This document shows, piece by piece, positions 60,801 through 64,000 of a stretch of 64,000 nucleotides of DNA. The notes beneath the pieces are model-generated. The model was not told the origin of the DNA and ran no database searches. It worked only from the letters and a program-made list of their open reading frames with translations. The DNA comes from Rhodanobacteraceae bacterium (GTDB lineage Bacteria > Pseudomonadota > Gammaproteobacteria > Xanthomonadales > Rhodanobacteraceae). Position 1 is the stretch's first letter. Each line of letters starts with the position of its first letter. A program made the translations under genes and the position numbers. The DNA is taken from assembly GCA_016790075.1 (NCBI GenBank), contig JAEUPP010000030.1, positions 62,001 through 126,000 on the forward strand. The letters are read 5' to 3'.

Positions 60801-62218
60801 AACGACGTGTCAAGCGCACCGGCCGTGGTCAGGCGGATCACGGTGATTTGCGTCGCCGTCGTCGTGCCGCTCGGATACGAGGTACCGACGATCAGATACC
60901 TGTTGTTGGATTGCATGACACCGGCGCGTGAATCGTTCTGCATGCCGGTGCCACTTGCATCGATGTGGAACTTGCCGGCAGTTGCATAGGTCGTGTCGAG
61001 CGCACCAGCCGTCGTGAAGCGCGCCGCGAACATGTGGAAAAGGCCGGCACCGTTCGAGTCGGCCATACCGGAGACCACGATCTTGCCGTCGAGCGGTTGG
61101 ATGTCGATCGCGCGGCACTGATCCTGGCCGCCCATGATGTTGACGCTGTTCCAGCCGTCTCCGTCGAAAGTGCTGTCGAACGCGCCGGTGGTCGTGAACC
61201 GCGCGACCGTCATCTGGAAGTTGCTTCCGTTGTGCCGCATGCCCGAGGCGACTATGCGTCCTGAACTGTCGAGCTTCATCGCCTGGATGCGATCGGCTCC
61301 ACCACCACCGAACGTGGTCAGCAGGCCGCCGCCGGCATAGGTTCCGTCCAGCGAGCCGTTCGTATTCAAACGGAACAGGCCAAGTTGCGTCGAACTGCCA
61401 CGACCGGCACCGTAGATCTTGTTCGTCGCCGGATCGACGGCCAGCGCCAGCACGCGTGGCGTCGTGCTCGTCGAGGACTGCAGATCGAACAGCAGCTTGC
61501 CGTCGCCGTCGAACGAGGTGTCCAGCGATCCATCGGTGTTCAGCCGCGCGAGCGCGTAGTCGCGGCCCTGGTTGTTCGCACCGTTGATGTTGTCCGCATA
61601 GCCGCCGACGATGATCTTGCCGTTACTGTCGATCGCAACGGCCTGGGCGCGGTCAAACGCGGTCTGGCCAGCCGTGGTGTTGATGCCGATCTCGAGGACC
61701 CGGTAGCCGAGCGGCGCGTTGAACGTCGCCGTGTCGAGGGCGCCGTCGGCGGTGTAGCGCGCGACGAAGAAGCTCTCGTTGTTCGACGACGTCGTCGACC
61801 CGATCACGACGAGTTTTCCGTCTGACTGGCGCGCGATGGCATTGGTGAGTTCGTTGTTGCCGATCACCGTCTTCGTCTCGCCGCCGTTGCCGAACGAGCC
61901 GTCCACGGAGCCATCGGCGTTGTAGCGCGTGACCGAGATGTGCAGCAGTCCGCCGCCACCGTCATAGTTGCCGGCGACCACGATACGCCCGTCGGGCAGC
62001 AGCACGACGCCGTTGGCATCGGAGAACGTCGCGCGCGTAAGCACGTTTGATACGGCGACGCCGTTGCTGTCGAACGCCGTGTCGGGGTCGCCCGACGGTT
62101 CAAGCGCGGCCTGGGCGGACCCAAGTCTGGCGAGCACGGCAAAGAAGACCAGCAGCGAAGTCATGGCGCGAAAGCGCCAGAGCGAACCGGGCCCGGCGGG
62201 CCGGATACTGGTGTTCAT
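57848..62218 (-). CDS. Large secreted protein with delta-60 and Ig-like repeats
   Basis: A 1456-residue exported protein. A signal peptide (about 18-38, TSLLVFFAVLARLGSAQAAL) precedes about 14 delta-60 repeats (residues ~40-880) that I can count by their GSLDTSFDGDGK-like and PDGKIIAAG-like lines; these form beta-propeller-like blades in the family. Six Ig-like domains follow (~890-1440; NPTISGTGAEAGATVTVAEG, QPVTFTANVTASGGTPDGSV). The end is IDQLFVNGFEL, matching the 'xxFxxGFE' tail I have seen on secreted Xanthomonadales proteins, perhaps a sorting tag. The ATG has AGGGGGGT upstream. Function unknown; adhesion or surface display is plausible. Confidence 0.88.
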   Translation of the reverse strand: MNTSIRPAGPGSLWRFRAMTSLLVFFAVLARLGSAQAALEPSGDPDTAFDSNGVAVSNVLTRATFSDANGVVLLPDGRIVVAGNYDGGGGLLHISVTRYNADGSVDGSFGNGGETKTVIGNNELTNAIARQSDGKLVVIGSTTSSNNESFFVARYTADGALDTATFNAPLGYRVLEIGINTTAGQTAFDRAQAVAIDSNGKIIVGGYADNINGANNQGRDYALARLNTDGSLDTSFDGDGKLLFDLQSSTSTTPRVLALAVDPATNKIYGAGRGSSTQLGLFRLNTNGSLDGTYAGGGLLTTFGGGGADRIQAMKLDSSGRIVASGMRHNGSNFQMTVARFTTTGAFDSTFDGDGWNSVNIMGGQDQCRAIDIQPLDGKIVVSGMADSNGAGLFHMFAARFTTAGALDTTYATAGKFHIDASGTGMQNDSRAGVMQSNNRYLIVGTSYPSGTTTATQITVIRLTTAGALDTSFDSDGIALRQLLGGSPDYGYGVAVQSDGKLVVSGATADAAGTNIVVARYNTNGSLDTTFDTDGLVTTANASYNMESRAVLVQPDGKIIAAGQRLSKTPPSPVHQLIAVRYDTNGAIDNTFDTDGFATANLGTNGGYGYAIARQTDGKILVAGSISDTVANWDFVVARFTTTGALDGTFGSGGVTRIGINAGVDEAKSIAIQSDGKILLGGYSYVGGNQEFAIVRLTTGGLIDNTFDGDGIVVTAIGAGPFRRNTIESIVVRADGMIIAGGTGNDGTPTSSPVFRIARYTAAGALDTNFGTAGVSTYSFGATRFDNMYAMALQRDEKMIGFGSTFLTGGGTDFGLARFNWDDGSIDTTYGTSGQTIHEITAGLDIGYNGIVLPDGKQAVGGLGQQSDLAASRYLADPAPTTPGTPDLATASDSGFSSTDNITNDNTPTFNGSCNIGDTVILRVDGAMTTPLSRAICRSGTYATTTVALGDGVHAITALARNGSPNDTGITAGLNVTIDTVALPVTVSAPLAAADVLPNPTISGTGAEAGATVTVAEGVFVICTATVGPSGEWNCNSMLGQGSHTVSVTQTDIAGNTSTPVTRQFRVKLATTTAVLTNQTPSVFGQPVTFTANVTASGGTPDGSVGFVIDGGTPTNVALTAGSATLMTSSLSVGSHTLAVSYDGSTGYFGSNSTLSGGQVVNKANSLANANSSSTAIIVGASVTYSVAVTAVAPGAGTPTSNVSFNDNGIPIPGCSAVALVAGTASCGPLTPAVGSHPITVVYAGDGNFNGVTSTTVTVTVAPAAPSAPLLDPASDSGTSSSDNITNALMPNFMGNCTNGDSLQLRDGGSTVGAAQTCAGNVWAVAVSLAEGVRNMTATTTRNGVTSAPSTPTLLVTIDRSVLAPVITSPVGPVPANPTVGGSGEAGATVTVREGTTTLCTATVAAGSTWSCATTLNGTGTHVLTSTQTDVAGNTSVASAPFNVEIDQLFVNGFEL

Positions 62219-62567
62219 GGTTTACCCCCCTGACGAGCGCGAAGCGCTCTCCCGCGCTTGGCTGCATGACAGACTACGCGCGCATTCCCGATCCCGCCAG
62301 CGTAGCCATCGGATGCTGCCGGAGCCCGCTAACCCGGGTCATTGGTGTGGGCAGGCAAGTACTCGGTAACCCAAAAGCCTTGCTGGACTTGCTTCCGGGG
62401 TCGATTTTCCGGCCCAACTTCCACACGGTAGCCTGAATGGGGCTGGATGTCGGAAGCGAGGGGTGATGATGCAGGAACTGCGCATTGGTGGTTTCAACCC
62501 GCAAGCGCAGGCTGGATGCTGCCAGCCGGAGACTTGTTCCGCCGCCGCCGGGCCGCCGCTGTAGCAT
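62219..62567. other. Intergenic stretch between uppP stop and delta-60 gene start
   Basis: 349 bases with no convincing gene. It contains a small hairpin (GGCTGG, 62510-62515, with CCAGCC, 62522-62527) that could end the uppP transcript. The AT-richer segment 62360-62410 may carry the promoter of the large minus-strand gene. Confidence 0.5.
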
Positions 62568-63359
62568 CTATGTGCCCGCTGGAAGTCCCAGCAACAAGGC
62601 GAGTCCCAGTGCAATGCGATACCACGCGAATACGGTAAACCGATGCGTGCGGATATAGCCCAGCAGCCAGCGCACCGCGATGAAAGCCGTGAGGCACGAA
62701 ACAGCAAAGGCGATGCCGAGCAGGCTCCAGTTCTCATGCGTCTGACCGGTCTTCAGGGTCTTCAGCAATTCATAACCCGACGCGGCAAACATCGTAGGAA
62801 TCCCGACGAGGAAGGCGAACTCCGTAGCTGCGGCGCGGCTGGTCGTACCGGCGAGCAGCGCCACGAAGATCGTCGCGGCCGAACGCGAGGTTCCCGGAAA
62901 CATGCCGGCGACGACTTGCAGTACGCCGACGAGTACCGCGGTATGCCAGGCAATTTCGCTCACTTCTGGCTTATTCGCGATCAGCCGTTCGGCCAGCAAT
63001 ATCCACAGTCCACCGATGATCAGAGCCCAGGCGATGGGTGTGATTTCGGTCGGCAGTTTGAATCCGGCCTGGGATACAGCCAGGCCAAGCACCGACGTAA
63101 TCGCAAAGGCGACCAGCAGCTTGACCGCATAGCGCCTGGGTTCCGCTTCTCCGAGCCCACTGGCGAGCCGCCACAGCCTTTGCCGGTACAGCAGGCAGAT
63201 CGCAAGGATTGCGCCCGCCTGTATGGTGATATTGAACAGATCGGATCGCGCCCCCAGCCAATGCTCGGCTATGAGCAGATGCCCGGTGCTCGAAATAGGC
63301 AGGAACTCCGTAATGCCTTCGATAAGGCCGAGCAGGGCCACGTTGAGAATATCGTTCAT
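62568..63359 (-). CDS. uppP: Undecaprenyl-diphosphate phosphatase
   Basis: A 263-residue inner-membrane enzyme that recycles the lipid carrier for peptidoglycan and gives bacitracin resistance. The two catalytic segments are present: EGITEFLPISSTGHLLIAEH (about residues 13-32) and AGMFPGTSRSAATI (about 155-168). About eight hydrophobic helices are seen. Length is typical. The gene appears to be monocistronic on the minus strand. Confidence 0.96.
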   Translation of the reverse strand: MNDILNVALLGLIEGITEFLPISSTGHLLIAEHWLGARSDLFNITIQAGAILAICLLYRQRLWRLASGLGEAEPRRYAVKLLVAFAITSVLGLAVSQAGFKLPTEITPIAWALIIGGLWILLAERLIANKPEVSEIAWHTAVLVGVLQVVAGMFPGTSRSAATIFVALLAGTTSRAAATEFAFLVGIPTMFAASGYELLKTLKTGQTHENWSLLGIAFAVSCLTAFIAVRWLLGYIRTHRFTVFAWYRIALGLALLLGLPAGT

Positions 63360-63672
63360 GCAAAGCAGGCGGTGGCGGACAAGCGCGCTAGCTTAGCGTG
63401 TTGGAGGGGATCACGACTCGCGTCCGGTCCGTAGTCGGCCGAAGGCACCTGGCGGCGCTTCCTGGCGCAGACCATTGTGGTTGGGACGACCCACCCTTAG
63501 CGCAATTGCTGCAAGAGTGGTCAGCCGGGTCAAGGCCAGGCCTGAATGCGCCAGGAGCTACTTGGCGTAGCAGCAGCAACAGATGCCCACCCGACGCACT
63601 CAAGTCGTCTAGACCGTGGCGCCGTTCCCGGCAAATCAGGCGCGTGGGTGGGATTTGCAGGGAATAAGCCGG
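63360..63672. other. Intergenic stretch upstream of uppP
   Basis: 313 bases between uppP and the gene at the window edge. Frames on the plus strand are Arg/Ser-rich without ribosome sites. An imperfect inverted repeat (CCCACCC near 63586 with GGGTGGG near 63648) may terminate the minus-strand gene that ends at 63673. Confidence 0.5.
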
Positions 63673-64000
63673 CTAGTTCTTTCCCTTGCTCTTGTCGTCC
63701 TGGCGGGCTTTCAGTGTGCGGTAGTGTTCGATTTCGCTGACGAGCTGCTTTTCCATCGCCACGCGATCGGCGACGCGGCGCTCAAGGAACGCTTTCTGGT
63801 CGGTAAGGCCGGTGCGTAACGTGCTGATCTGCTTCTGCACGGTCGCCGGGACCGGTTTGCCATTGCGCTCCTGCTCGGCCGCATGAACCAGACGTTCGGC
63901 GAGACTCTTTTCCTGGCTGGCAATGCCCACCTCGGTGGCCTGGATATTCTGGGTAATCAGATCGATCTGCGCCTGCAGCGATTTACGCAGGTCGTCCTCG
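63673..64000 (-). CDS. 3' part of a coiled-coil protein gene (partial)
   Basis: The last ~108 codons of a minus-strand gene whose start lies beyond the window. The frame stays open to position 64000, reading EDDLRKSLQAQIDLITQNIQ before a GTG at 63930 that is probably internal. The protein is a charged coiled coil (EKSLAERLVHAAEQERNGKP, VPATVQKQISTLRTGLTDQK) ending in a basic tail KSKGKN. The NGKPVPATV element is like a turn I recall in DUF4124-containing periplasmic proteins of Xanthomonadales, but that domain would be in the missing part. Identity is therefore open. Confidence 0.7.
   Translation of the reverse strand, partial: EDDLRKSLQAQIDLITQNIQATEVGIASQEKSLAERLVHAAEQERNGKPVPATVQKQISTLRTGLTDQKAFLERRVADRVAMEKQLVSEIEHYRTLKARQDDKSKGKN

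Overview
The window is GC-rich, densely packed bacterial chromosome with no phage, integrase, transposase, tRNA or rRNA that I can see. Gene content points to a gammaproteobacterium of the Xanthomonadales, probably the Rhodanobacteraceae/Dokdonella side. The pointers are hemD-hemX-hemY, ubiJ-ubiB, divergent speA/speE, an OleD-like reductase, TPR proteins fused to sulfotransferase-like and aspartyl-hydroxylase-like domains, and a secreted protein ending in NGFEL. This placement rests on family knowledge, not on a search.

Layout. 1-5.1 kb: a DesK/DesR-like two-component system overlapping a DUF4375 gene, a lipoprotein, an isoprenylcysteine-methyltransferase-like membrane protein, a frameshifted small membrane gene and a secreted protein made of six 'SFPD' repeats. 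5.3-14.5 kb: a nine-gene plus-strand cluster closed by a perfect 14-bp-stem terminator. It encodes a coiled-coil protein, a substrate-binding protein fused to an OmpA peptidoglycan-binding domain, a TauC/SsuC-type permease and its ATPase, two unfamiliar proteins, a PspA/IM30 homologue, a Ycf46-like AAA+ ATPase and a TerB-like protein. It looks like a dedicated envelope-stress or transport machine and is one of the two most interesting regions.

14.5-31.5 kb: two secreted proteins, a divergent ECF sigma factor/Ser-Thr kinase pair, ubiB-ubiJ with a degraded ubiB 3' relic about 0.8 kb away, a WYL regulator, an OleD-like reductase, a DUF3800 protein, speA/speE and an AEC-family transporter.

31.6-41.3 kb: an apparent extracellular electron-transfer island. 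One strand carries an ECF sigma factor, a zinc-finger anti-sigma factor, a subtilase, a decaheme MtrA/PioA-like cytochrome, an MtrB/PioB-like outer-membrane barrel, a cupredoxin, a diheme cytochrome c4-like protein and a HiPIP. A second, fused cupredoxin and a TIGR02001-type barrel diverge from it. The gene set matches a porin-cytochrome conduit plus periplasmic carriers, as in PioABC/MtoAB iron oxidation.

41.3-64 kb: mostly housekeeping. It holds an orphan ABC membrane domain, a rhodanese, thioesterases, hemDXY, a ferredoxin-reductase-like protein, srkA, an acyltransferase, yheT, the two TPR enzymes, an S41 protease, a 1456-residue delta-60/Ig-like secreted protein, uppP and the 3' end of a coiled-coil gene cut by the window edge. 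A REP-like palindrome begins at the yheT stop codon, and one arm of it recurs near 21.6 kb.
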